64,000 nt of DNA, taken from assembly GCA_033782935.1 (NCBI GenBank), contig JAWQEG010004826.1, positions 5,001 through 69,000 on the forward strand. Reading direction: 5' to 3'. Numbering within the stretch: position 1 is the stretch's first letter; the number at the start of each line of letters is the position of its first letter. Source of the DNA: Petrolisthes cinctipes. Its lineage: Eukaryota > Arthropoda > Malacostraca > Decapoda > Porcellanidae. Below the pieces are notes generated by a model. The model was not told the DNA's origin, made no database searches, and saw only the letters and a list, made by a program, of their open reading frames with translations. The translations under genes and the position numbers were made by a program. Positions 12,701 to 25,200 of the stretch are shown one piece after another.

Positions 12701-15700
12701 TGTTGTGTTGTCCATGTAGGGTTCTGTCGTGATGCAGCGTTTGAGGTGACAACAGATCATAATGGTGGAGCAGTACCATGCCAGTGTGACTACTATGGCT
12801 CAAACAGCTTTGAATGTGCTCCCTTTGGTGGCCAGTGTCCCTGCCGTCCCAACATCATCGGCCGCAGGTGTAACCGTTGTAAGACTGGCTACTATGGCTT
12901 CCCTGAGTGTCGACCCTGTTCCTGCCCCTCCACCGCTCTCTGTGATCCTGCCACTGGTATGTCATTTATATAGCATACGGCCAGGTGCAGGAAATGTAAT
13001 GGATTAAGGGGAGATTCTCTTGTTGATAAATTGGAAGGCTCTTGATTTCTCCTCCTAACTATACCAGAAAAACAGACGCCCTCAATAATATTAATAGGGG
13101 ATCTCTTTTGTGGCATAGTTTGGGTTTTTTCATGGCATTGTTTGGGGGAATCATAGACCTTCCAATTTACCAACCAGAAAATCTCTCCTTAAGCAATGTC
13201 AATAACTAACTAAATAGCTCCACAATAACTCAACCCTATGCTTATGTTACCAGAATGTGGTTTTTAGTTTGGCCCGTGCTTTTCCCCCAGGCGAGTGCAT
13301 CTGTCCGCCACAGGTTGAGGGGAACAGATGTGACAGATGTGCTCCCTACACCTATGGCTATGACCCCATTATTGGCTGTGAGGAATGCCAGTGTTCACGG
13401 CTTGGTGTACGTGCAGGCAACCTCCAGTGTGACCTACAGACCGGACAGTGTGATTGTAAGAACTCAGTGGTTGGGCGCAGGTAAGACAATTTTCCCTTCT
13501 CACTTTATCCTTTTTTATTTATGGTCTGATTTAGCATTTAGACTCCATTTAAAAACTCAGTGGTGGGATGCAGGTGAGGCAATCTTCTCTTCTCACTTTA
13601 TCCTTTTTATTTATACTTTTATAGTCTGTTTTTGTGGACAAGGAGGTAAACAACAGGTGGGAGGTAAACAACAGGTGGGAGGTAAACAACAGGTGGGAGG
13701 TAAACAACAGGTGGGAGGTAAACAACAGGTGGGAGGTAAACACAGGTGGGAGGTAAACAACAGGTGGGAGGTAAACAACAGGTGGGAGGTAAACAACAGG
13801 TGGGAGGTAAACAACAGGTGGGAGGTAAACAACAGGTGGGAGGTAAACACAGGCAAAAACTTGAGCTCAGTGTTTCTCTTTGGGTTTGAATTAAGTACAA
13901 TCCATATGATTTTCCTTTGTAGTATAAATTGTTCTAATGCCAGTTAAAGTACATAATCTAACATGAAAGTAATTGTTTATAGAATAAGTGAAATTAATTT
14001 TATTGATTGTCAGCAGCTATTCCCCTCTGAAATTCATCCACACTTTGGTTTAACTACTTTGTAACATTTCACTACAATTTTCTGTTATAGTATTCAGTTA
14101 CAATACTCAGTTGAGGTGAATTTTTGTTTGAGTGTAGCTTTAAGGACCCTGTGATCGTGTATGAAAATTGGAGGCTTCTGATTCCTCCTGACCATGCCAC
14201 GAAATGAGCTCCTTCCTTATACTGTAGGTGGTGTTTCATGATAATATATGAAGGACTCATTTAACTCCAATTTTCTGACTACAACATAGGATCCCTTAAA
14301 GAAAGTAATGTGTTGTGGACAAACTGAAGTGTAGTTATTAGTTAAACCCTCCAAACTCAGCTCTGAATCACATCTTTTAGTCTCGTGTGGAGGGATTGTG
14401 TTTCCTGGCATAGTTTGGAGGAATCAGTAGCCCCCATTTTCGTATGGTGGATTACAGACTGACCTTAATGTATTCCTTTGCTGTTATTCCACAAGGTGTG
14501 AGCGTTGTGCTGCAGGTTACTGGTCCTTCCCCTTCTGTCAGCTGTGTAACTGTGATGTGAGAGGGACTGAGGCTGACATTTGTAGTCAGGTCAGTACATT
14601 ACCATTCAGTCAAGTTTGTGTAGTGTCTTATTAAGTACTAAGTCACTAAGGTGTTACTGGCAAATTGGAAGAGGCTAAAACCAATTAACTTTGCCTAGAA
14701 ATTTGGTTACGTTGATAAAGGGAATTTGTTATGTGTACGGTTTGAAATTGTCATACAGGTGTACCTCCAATTTACCAGTAATAATTATCCCTTTGGCACT
14801 TTCAGGTTCTTAGACGTAATATATTAATGATGTCTGTTGTGTTCTGTACTTCAGCATACAGTAGTTCAGCCAGCTAGGGCTTCATATTTGCTTAAGCTAT
14901 ACTGTTCTAAAAATGTTGTAGAAACTCTGTACTGTATTTAATCCACTATCTGCCTCATAATTATTGCATATATTTTCCACAGGAGGACGCCAGCTGCTTC
15001 TGCAAACTCAACGTACAAGGCCGGTCATGTGACTCTTGTCGGACGGGAGCATACAACCTGGAGGAGAGTAATCCCGACGGTTGTACCAAGTGTTTCTGTT
15101 TCGGCAAGTCAGAGTATTGCTCCTCAGCCGATGTATACTGGAAAGTGCGTGAGGTGTGTATGTAGGTACAGTTGTAGTATACTGGTGTGTGTGTGTGTGT
15201 CAGGGTTTGCAGTTTAGTCTTTTCACTGTGGCTGACTTTATAAAGGTTTTGTATGTTTTGTTTTTAGCAGTATGAAGTAAATGAAGTACTGTACTGCATT
15301 TTCTTTATTACAAAACTCTGAATACAGCACTTGGAGCAATTACTGCAAGTCACAGATTCAGAGAGTGACCAGTAATTTGTGAGCGAGTTGAATTGACTGT
15401 TGGTTAAAAAGTAAGTTTGTCTTTCGTGGTATTCAGCTCATTATGATGCAGATCGTGATCACTTAACCAAGTACAGTACTGTACACTCTGAAACAATTAC
15501 AGTATTATGCTCATTTGTACATAAAATTAACTAACCCTACTCTTGTCATTCTTCAGTAAGTTGCATACTATTTTATATAATCATGGTATGTATTATTCAC
15601 ATATTTTTACACAGTTTAATGAGTAGAGACTTTGGTTTGACTCCAGGTGGACGACATGTCAACGTGGAGTGTTGTGGTGATAATTGAAGTGGAGCAGCAG

Positions 15701-18700
15701 CAACAGTTGGGTTACTCAGAGCCAACCCTCACCCTCTCCTCACTGACTCAGGCCCCAGAGTATTACCAGAACCTCATACAGCAAGACCTTGATGGCTCGG
15801 AGGATTTCCACCCCGAGGGACAGGTGTTCTTTGCCGCTCCCTCGTCCTACATCGGGAATCACGTCACTTCCTACGGGGGATACTTGACCTATTCCCTCGT
15901 CTTTGTGAGGGGCGATGGTGGTCAGTTTACTTCACTAGTTATCTATGGAAACCACTTTCATACTTTCAATGTACTATAGTGATTGATTCTATTTCTTTTC
16001 ATATTCAACAAGTGTAAAATCTTATTAACTAATCCCCACACTTCTGGATACACAGCAACAAGCATGTCGAGTTCACAGTAGCTAATAAACACATACTTCT
16101 ATTTTTTTCTTTTTTAAGGTTCTGAGGTGTCTGGTCCGGATGTAGTGTTGTCTGGAGGTAACATCATCGCTCAGTACTTCTCATCCTTCAGGCCAGACTC
16201 ACCAGAAGTGTTCAACAACGAAGTCAGACTCACAGAACACAACTTTAGAACTCTGTCAGGTGAGTATATCATCTTGGTTCAATATAAAGTGTTTTTTGTC
16301 ATTATATATCCTATGAAGTGTTGTAGCTCATTGTTGTTGTTGTTCCTCAAGCTGTCTGGCCAAGCAGCCCCATGTAGCTCATTGTGAAGTGTTGTAGTTC
16401 ATTTCAAAGTGTTACATACAATACAGTACTGTACTTGTGAAGTGTTCTAACCCTTTGTGAGGAATCAGTGGCCTCCAATTCAGCAGCAAAATTAATGAAC
16501 TCCACAAAGGGAAGTTTATTTGCTTCTGATTCTTTATTCACATTTCACTTGTTACATTTTTCCTGCCAGAACTGTGATGATATTTGTGACTTACTCTTCT
16601 TCATCAGAGTTGCCACTTGAGCGTGACCAGTTCATGATGCTGCTGTACCACCTTGATGGTATTTTCATCAGGGCAAACTACTGGAGTAATTCTGTTGAGG
16701 CCAGGTAAGATGGAAAGTTTGTCCATAATGTGAAAGGTGAGAACTAAAGTAAAAAATCCCATTAAATGTCCTCACCTGTAAAATGAAGAAAGATTGAGAG
16801 TGGTGTAAAATCATGTCATGTTATATTATAAGACATAAGAATTAATGTGTTTATTAAGGGAATAATACAGTGGAGGTAAATCTGGAGCAACTGATTTCTC
16901 CAAACTATTCCAGGCAACAGGCCACCATTACTTTTGTTAACCTGGTCCTGTTTCCTGGCATGCTTTGGAGGAATCAAGGTGCTCCAATGTATCAAAAGTA
17001 TAGTACTGTACTGTATCTCCTTACTGCCATTACAGATTGTTCAACGTGAGTATTGACATGCCTTCATCTGACTGGCCAACACCAAACTCAATACCTGCCT
17101 TGTCTGTTGAACTCTGTCAGTGTCCTATTAACTATCAAGGTAAGGAAGACTGAATGTTAACTATTATGGTAATAAAAACTGACTATTAACTATCAAGGAA
17201 AGGAAAACTGACTATTAACTATTATGGTAAGGAAAACTGACTATTAACTATCAAGGTAAGGAAGACTGACTGTTAACTATTATGGTAATACAAACTGACT
17301 ATTAACTATCAAGGAAAGGAAAACTGACTAGTAACTATTATGGTAAGGAAAACTGACTATTAACTATCAAGGAAAGGAAAACTAACTAGTAACTATTATG
17401 GTAAGGAAAACTGACTGTTAAATATTATGGTAAGAAGGATATGAAAGGATATAAAAGCTGACAAGTTCTACACATCTGTTGATAGTCAAACAAAATTAAT
17501 GATGTTTATGCTGCCCCCTACTGTATAAAAGCTGATGATTTCTGCACATACTGGACCCAATAATGACATCCCTTCCCTTACTAATACCACAGGGTCATCG
17601 TGTGAGAGCTGTGCCAAGGGGTATTACAGAGCACAGAGAGGTCCCTACGGTGGCTATTGCATTGCCTGTCAGTGTAACGGCCACTCAGACACCTGCGACC
17701 CTGACACTGGCATATGTTTGGTGAGTTGACCCTGTGATTAATATGATGGAGGGAGTGTTCAGTAAACCCTTTGCTATTCATCAGTTCAATAATGTTCATA
17801 GATTTTGTTCGGGAGACCATTCTCAGTATTTTGTTTATTTGCTGAATTGAATGGGAAAGATACCTGTACTGTATTAATGTACAATAGAAATAGACACTAA
17901 TACTGCATATAATACATTTTTACAGATGTAGGAATTATTAAGACAGTACAATATTGATATAAAAATTGATTATATAAGGTTTTGACATGGTGTTTCATTG
18001 TTAATATGTGTCCCTATCTCTGTGTGTCAGAACTGTCAACACAACACAGTGGGTGATCATTGTGAGATGTGTGGTGCCGGATATCATGGTGATGCCACAC
18101 AAGGAACAATATATGACTGTCTGATCTGTGCTTGTCCTCTCCCATCCATCACCAACAAGTAAGTTCATTACCATACATACATGTACACTTCTCACACTTG
18201 CTTTGGAGGACCATCGGTTGTGGGTGAAATGGAGGCTCACAGATTACCGAGCTAATCCCTTTCCTCTCTTCAAATGTCCCTTCTTTCCTTCATTTTTCCT
18301 TTGTCCCTCCTCTCTGTCTCCTTCTCCTGTGGTATAACAAAATTTTGGCCTAACTCAGCCTTCTTTCCTTCCCTTTTCAATCAATGTCTCTGTCTTGTAC
18401 AACAGTTTTGCCGAGAGCTGTGACTTTTTGGATGGTGGCCTCTCAATAAGATGTGACTGTCGGGGTGGCTACACTGGTGAGAGGTGTGAGCGTTGTGCAT
18501 CAGGATATTATGGCCAGCCAGAAGTTTTAGGTAAGGAAACAATTAATGAAAGGCTTATACTGTAATACTTTTGAAGCAATGCAGAAAATTAAACTTTGTT
18601 GAGTTATATATTTTGCATAACCAAAGTTGACCAACATTTTATTTTGTATGCAAGATATAAAATTACCTACCATTTCTGACTTTTGTCCTCATGTAGACTA

Positions 18701-19868
18701 AATAGAGTCAATGCTTCGGGCCTTAGATCATACAAAGGTTTTTCTGTATAAGGAGTTGCCCTTGATATGTTGCCTTAAATAATGATAATGATAACAATGA
18801 TTATTTGTGACTGTATTTTAGAAATGATTAAGCGTATGTATCATTGTCCATCCCTTGTCTCAGGTGACGAGTGCCTTCCATGTGAGTGTAACAACAACAT
18901 CAACCCTTGGGAACAATACAGTTGTGATGACATTACTGGCCGCTGCCTTGACTGTCTCAACAACACGTTTGGTAACTCGTGTGAACGCTGTGCACCGGGA
19001 TACTACGGAGACGCCATTATGCTCAAGAACTGCGAGAGTGAGTCATTAATATTATGTTCTTAAGGAAGTTATAATATATGATTGTGTTGGTATAATGGAG
19101 ACTGATATATCTTGTGAATTATGCTACAGAACTGGGAGAGTGAGTCAATTATATTATGTTCTTAAGGGAATTATAATATATGATTGTGTTGATATAATGG
19201 AGACTGATATATCTTGTGAACTATGCTATAGAAACAACCTATACAGGATATATATATTGAAGGAGTCTACTGTATGGTTTGGTTTGAATGAATGAGATGG
19301 ATTGAGGATGAAAGAAGACCGACCTCAGCCTTGAAGAATGTGTATGTACTCACTCACTCACTCACCCACCCACCCACCCACCCACTCACTCGCTCACCTA
19401 CTCACCTACCCACCCACTCACTCACCCACCCACCCACCCACCCACCCACTCACTCACTCACTCACTCACTCACTCACTCACTCACTCACTCACTCACTCA
19501 CTCTCCAACTCACTCACTCACTCACACCCCCCAACTCACTCACACACCCACCAACTCACTCACTCACCCACCAACTCACTCACTCACACATACACTCCCA
19601 CTCACTCTCCTACTCACTCACTCACTCACTCACTGAGAAGGAGGAAGGAGGAAGAGGAGGAAGGAGAAAGAGGAGGAAGGAGAAAGAGGAGGAAGGAGAA
19701 AGAGGAGAAAGGAGAAAGAGGAGGAAGGAGAAAGAGGAGGAAAGAGGAAGAGGAGGAAGGAGGAAGAGGAGGAAGGAGAAAGAGGAGGAAGAGGAGGAAG
19801 GAGGAAGAGGAGGAAGGAGGAAGAGGAGGAAGGAGAAAGAGGAGGAAGGAGGAGGAGGAAGAGGAGGA

Positions 19869-19901
<33 letters not shown>

Positions 19902-20059
19902 GAGAAAGAGGAGGAAGGAGGAAGAGGAGGAAGGAGGAAGAAGGAGGAAGAGGAGGAAGGAGGAAGAGGAAGAGGAGGAAGGAGAAAGAGGAGGAAGGAG
20001 GAAGAGGAGGAGGAGAAAGAGGAGGAAGGAGAAAGAGGAGGAAGGAGAAAGAGGAGGAA

Positions 20060-20090
<31 letters not shown>

Positions 20091-21370
20091 GAGAAAGAGG
20101 AGGAAGGAGGAAGAGGAGGAAGGAGGAAGGAGAAAGAGGAGGAAGGAGAAAGAGGAGGAAGAGGAAAGAGGAGGAGGAGGAAGAGGAGGAAGGAGAAAGA
20201 GGAGGAAGGAGAAAGAGGAAGAGGAGGAAGGAGAAAGAGGAGGAAGGAGAAAGAGGAAGAAGGAGGAAGAGGAAGAAGGAGGAAGAGGAGGAAGGAGGAA
20301 GGAGAAAGAGGAGGAAGGAGGAAGAGGAGGAAAGAGGAAGAGGAGGAAGGAGAAAGAGGAGGAAGGAGAAAGAGGAGGAAGGAGGAAGAGGAAGAGGAGG
20401 AAGGAGGAAGAGGAAGAAGGAGGAAGAGGAGGAAGGAGGGAGGAGGAAGGAGAAAGAGGAGGAAGGAGAAAGAGGAGGAAGGAGGAAGAGGAAGAGGAGG
20501 AAGAGGAAGAAGGAGGAAGAGGAGGAAGGAGGAAGAGGAGGAAGGAGAAAGAGGAGGAGGAAGAAGAAGAAGGAGAAAGAGTAGGAAGGAGAAAGAGGAG
20601 GAAGGAGGAAGAAGAGGAGGAGGAAGAGGAGGAGGAAGAGGAGGAAGGAGAAAGAGGAGGGAGAAAGAGGAGGAAGGAGAAAGAGGAGGGAGAAAGAGGA
20701 GGAAGGAGAAAGAGGAGAAGGAAGGAGAAAGAGAAAGAGGAGGAAAGAGAAAGAGGAGGAAGGAGAAAGAGGAAGAAGGAGAAAGAGGAGGAGGAGGAAG
20801 AGGAAGAGGAGAAAGAGGAGGAGGAAGGAGAGTCGGGGAGGCGCTGTCGGCGCGCGGAGCTTCGTCCCGTCTGGCATCTCTCGTCCTGCGGCACCCTTCG
20901 GCTTCGGGGACTCGGATACTCTATACACTGTATTATTTTTGGCACCAATAGTGCGAGTGTGCCAAGTGAGTGTCTCCCTCATTTACTTACTCTACTATGT
21001 ACATATTATTACTTACTACCTCCTACTTACTTACTTACTGTTTACTCTATTCATATTATTACCTCTTACTTACTTACTCTATTCATATTATTACTTACTT
21101 ACTTACTGTTTACTCTATTCATATTATTACTTACTTACCTCCTACTTACTTACTTACTGTTTACTCTTCATATTATTACCTCCTACTTACTTACTTACTT
21201 ACTTACTTTCTGTTTACTCTATTCATATTATTACTTTCTACTTACTTACTTACTTACTATTTACTCTATTCATATTATTACCTCCTACTTACTTACTTAC
21301 TGTTTACTCTATTCATATTATTACTTACTTACTTACTTACTGTTTACTCTGTTCATATTATTACCTCCTA

Positions 21371-21404
<34 letters not shown>

Positions 21405-22165
21405 ATTTACTCTATTCATATTATTACCTCCCACTTACTTACTTACTTACATACTTACTGTACCTCTAGTGTTTTCTTTTATCACTTTATTTACTTTTAT
21501 TTGTAATACTGGACCACATCTCATATTTTGAATGTATAATATGTGTTCATACTTCACTTCTCCAATTCTCTTTTTTTTTTTTAATCTGTTACCTTTTGTG
21601 CTTACTGTCCCATTTCTCAATCATCTTTTTCCTCTGGTGCCATATGACTTTGCTGTTGTGGCGCCTAATATCATTCAATCAATCAATCCATGCAACATTT
21701 TATTCCATCTTTTCAAGGAATTTTGGCTACTGAGTCACAGATAGAAAATTAGATCAGAATAAAGGATGAAAGAACAGAATTACAGGTACTCCATTATCTT
21801 AGAACACTTTCCTCTACACATTGATCCAATGATTTATTCATATCACAACTTCAATCATTTTATTTATAATTTAAAACTTCATTCACTTTAATGTTTAATT
21901 TATAAATCCAACATGTAATTATTATTTATTTTACTGTATGATGTATTTTACAAGTGAAATAACAAAATAGATTCATGTATGTCTATCCCGTAAAAGTAAA
22001 TAAACAAGTTAAGAATAGCAGTCATAAATTAAGATTAGGAACTAAGGCGAGGCTGGCTGTGTGGGTGGCTGTGTGACTGTGTGTGTGTGTGTGTGTGGCT
22101 GGGTGACTGTGTGTGTGTGTGTGGGTGGCTGGGTGACTGTGGGTGACTGTGTGGGTGGCTGGGTG

Positions 22166-22204
<39 letters not shown>

Positions 22205-25200
22205 CTGACTACCTGTCTGGCTCACTGTGTTGCCAAGCTTAGTATGTGAACAGCAGCAGCAGGAAAAGGGTGGCATGTTGACTTCTTACAGTGTGTTGTT
22301 GTGGCTTCTCATTGAGGCAGTCTCTTGTCAACATCATGATGCTGCAACAACCACAACCCAGTATAGAGCTTCCAATACTCAACAACGTTCTGGATCTGGT
22401 GGATCTGTTTGGTCTAGGCCTGATGCAGTAAACTATGCTCAGCCATATACCCATCTCTCATACCCCAGTCAACAGTACCGTCCAGGGTATGATGTTTGCT
22501 GTGTAGTTTACACCCAGTCCCGTACTCCTCAATCCTCCTCCAGTACACAACATCGGTCTATGTATGATACATCTCTGTGGTCTCGAGCACAGTCACACAC
22601 TCCTCCATCAAGATATGATGTCTATAGGCCCCTTGATACCTACAGGAGGCAGTATGGACCCGTTGCCAACCGGACAAGGGAAAGCCATGTTGGTGTGTAT
22701 ACATCTTCAGGTTCACAGAGAACTCATTCTGGAGCTTCCACCGGGACTTCAGCCACTCGTGTTTATAGCACACCAAGGCGGCAACAACAGGTGCAGAGGC
22801 ATCATAGCCAACAGAACCTTGCATGGAGAGACAGACAAGAGATTTCACAGCGACAAAGAAATTATGGCCAGAATTTTTTGTCTGCATCGGTACACACAAC
22901 GACGGCACCACAACCAACTGAAGCCTCCGTCCGCCTCACCCATTACGACACTTTGCAGCAACGGATTGCCATTAATGGTGGAGGGAGAAGGAGAGAAGGT
23001 GTAGGAAATCAAGGAGAAAGAGGAGGGAGGGGACAACACATCAGGCCTACCAGTACCAGCTCTGTGACCCAAGGGAGAGGGAGAGGGAGAGGGGAAGGAA
23101 GGGCTGGGTCTCAAGTGTCAGGGGAGGGTTATGGTGAGGCATATCTCAGGAGGTCTGAGTTTGGCAAAGGTGAGCTCCAGTTTTATACAGGCATTTCTTT
23201 CTTATTATCTTGGTTAACAATATTTAGTTTGCAATTCTGATTATGGAGTTCATACCAGCAAATTTAATTCCTTCCTATCCTTCTCCTGTAGCAAATCAAA
23301 AGCACTGAAGAGTACTTAATATTATCTCCTTTGTATTTAACCAAACAACAATGACTACTCTGTGTTATTGTTCACCTTCCAGGCTGTACATGTGATGAGT
23401 GTGGTACCCGTAACTGTCAACACTTCACTGGGGTGTGTGAATGTTTTGACAACGTGGTGGGTGAACATTGCCATCGCTGTGCACGAGACCACTGGGGATT
23501 TGCTTCTTGTCAGGTTAGTATGGGGGGCAACATTACCTACTGTACCACTCACTCACTTCACTTCACTTCACTTCACTTCACTTCACTTCACTTCACTTCA
23601 CTTCACTTCACTTCACTCACTCACTTCACTTCACTTCACTTCACTTCACTTCACTCACTCACTCACTCACTCACTCACTCACTCACTCACTCACTCACTC
23701 ACTCACTCACTCACTCACTCACTTCACTCGCTCGCTCGCTCACTCACTCACTCACTCACTCACTGGGCCATATGCAAGAACATTGTGGTGTTGACGATGA
23801 CATGACACCAGTACGATGGATGTGTTGTTTATCTATGGATTCAGTACAGTACCACACCTTCGTAAATACCACGAGTGTTCTTGAATACAATATTGCCCAT
23901 TTATTTACCTTCTCATCACCACATATGACTGACTGACTGACTGATGCAATCGCTGAGTCACTTGGTAGACTATTCATTACAGAATAATAACTTTCAGAAT
24001 AATAACCTTTCTTTTTATATATCCTGTGTAAGAATTCCTTTGGCCAACTGTACATTCCAAACCCATACATCTGGTGAATACTGAGTTTTTTTCCTCTGTT
24101 ACACCTGCAACATTACCGACCTCATATAAGTGCATTAATGATATAAATAAAATTAATACAGTATGATGAATAGTAAGTGGGTAATTCACTTTTGTTACAT
24201 TGGAGTGCCATGATTCCTTCAAAGTATGCCAGGAAACAGGACCAAATGAACAAAAATAATGGTGTTTGTTCTGTTGCTTGGAATAGTTTGGAGGAATCAG
24301 TTGCTCCAGATTTACCAACACTGCACTACCACATTAACCGCTGTGAATTGGTTACCAGGGATGCCAACCATGTCAGTGTGGCTTTGCATCGGTGAGCAGC
24401 CAGTGTGATGAAGAGACGGGTCAGTGTCAATGCCAACCTGGTGTGATGGGACAACGATGTGACCAATGTCTACCCAGCTACTGGAACTACACACAATATG
24501 GATGTCAGGGTAAACAGAAAAAACATATAGATTAATGTACAGTTCGTAAAAAAGTATTGGAATTCCTGTATGGATAATCATAGTTAATTTCAATGTAAGG
24601 GAGGTTCCAATACTTTTTTTGCCGACTGTCATTCACCTTTAGTTTTAATTAATCTGTACAGTATTCTAATTTAAGGGGAGATTCTCATGTTGGTGAATTA
24701 TAGTGCTACTGATTCCTCCAAACTATGCCAGGAAACAGCAGATCCCTTATTAGTAACAAAGAAGGGATTTGTTTCCTGGTATACTTTGGAGGAATCCCAG
24801 ACTTTCCAATTCACCAATATGAGAATCTCCCCATAAAGTGTTATAAAATTTTCTCCAGTATGCTCTAAGCTCAAACACACTTCTTCTTGTACATTGTTAT
24901 ATTGGTACAGTAGACCTTGATATAATGTTAATACATACTTATATTCACCACATTATTTTACACTCGGTACCTCATTGAACACCACCAAATGTTTTCCCAG
25001 GCTTGTGTTATTTATTACCATACAAGTTATGTTCTACTGGGTGTCTAACATTATTAAATTATGACATATTATCAAGACCGTACTGTATTTCTACCTGTAT
25101 TATGAAAACAAACACTTCTTCTTGTACTTACTAACTTATATTATCATCCTGACAGAGTGTTCGTGTCGTGAAGGGTTCAGTGTTGGTGTTGGATGTGACC

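Noticed and set aside
13255..13947. Frames with KQQVGG or RWEVNN repeats
   Set aside because: A 17-bp intron minisatellite; the laminin exon ends at 13480 in another frame.
19338..20951. Long open frames on both strands (up to 537 codons) rich in Glu/Arg/Lys/Gly or Ser/Leu/Pro
   Set aside because: They are translations of a tetranucleotide microsatellite and a polypurine tract; low complexity in all frames and no splice or start context.
20939..21531. Tyr/Leu/Thr-rich hydrophobic frames that look like membrane segments
   Set aside because: Frames through a (TTAC)n repeat.
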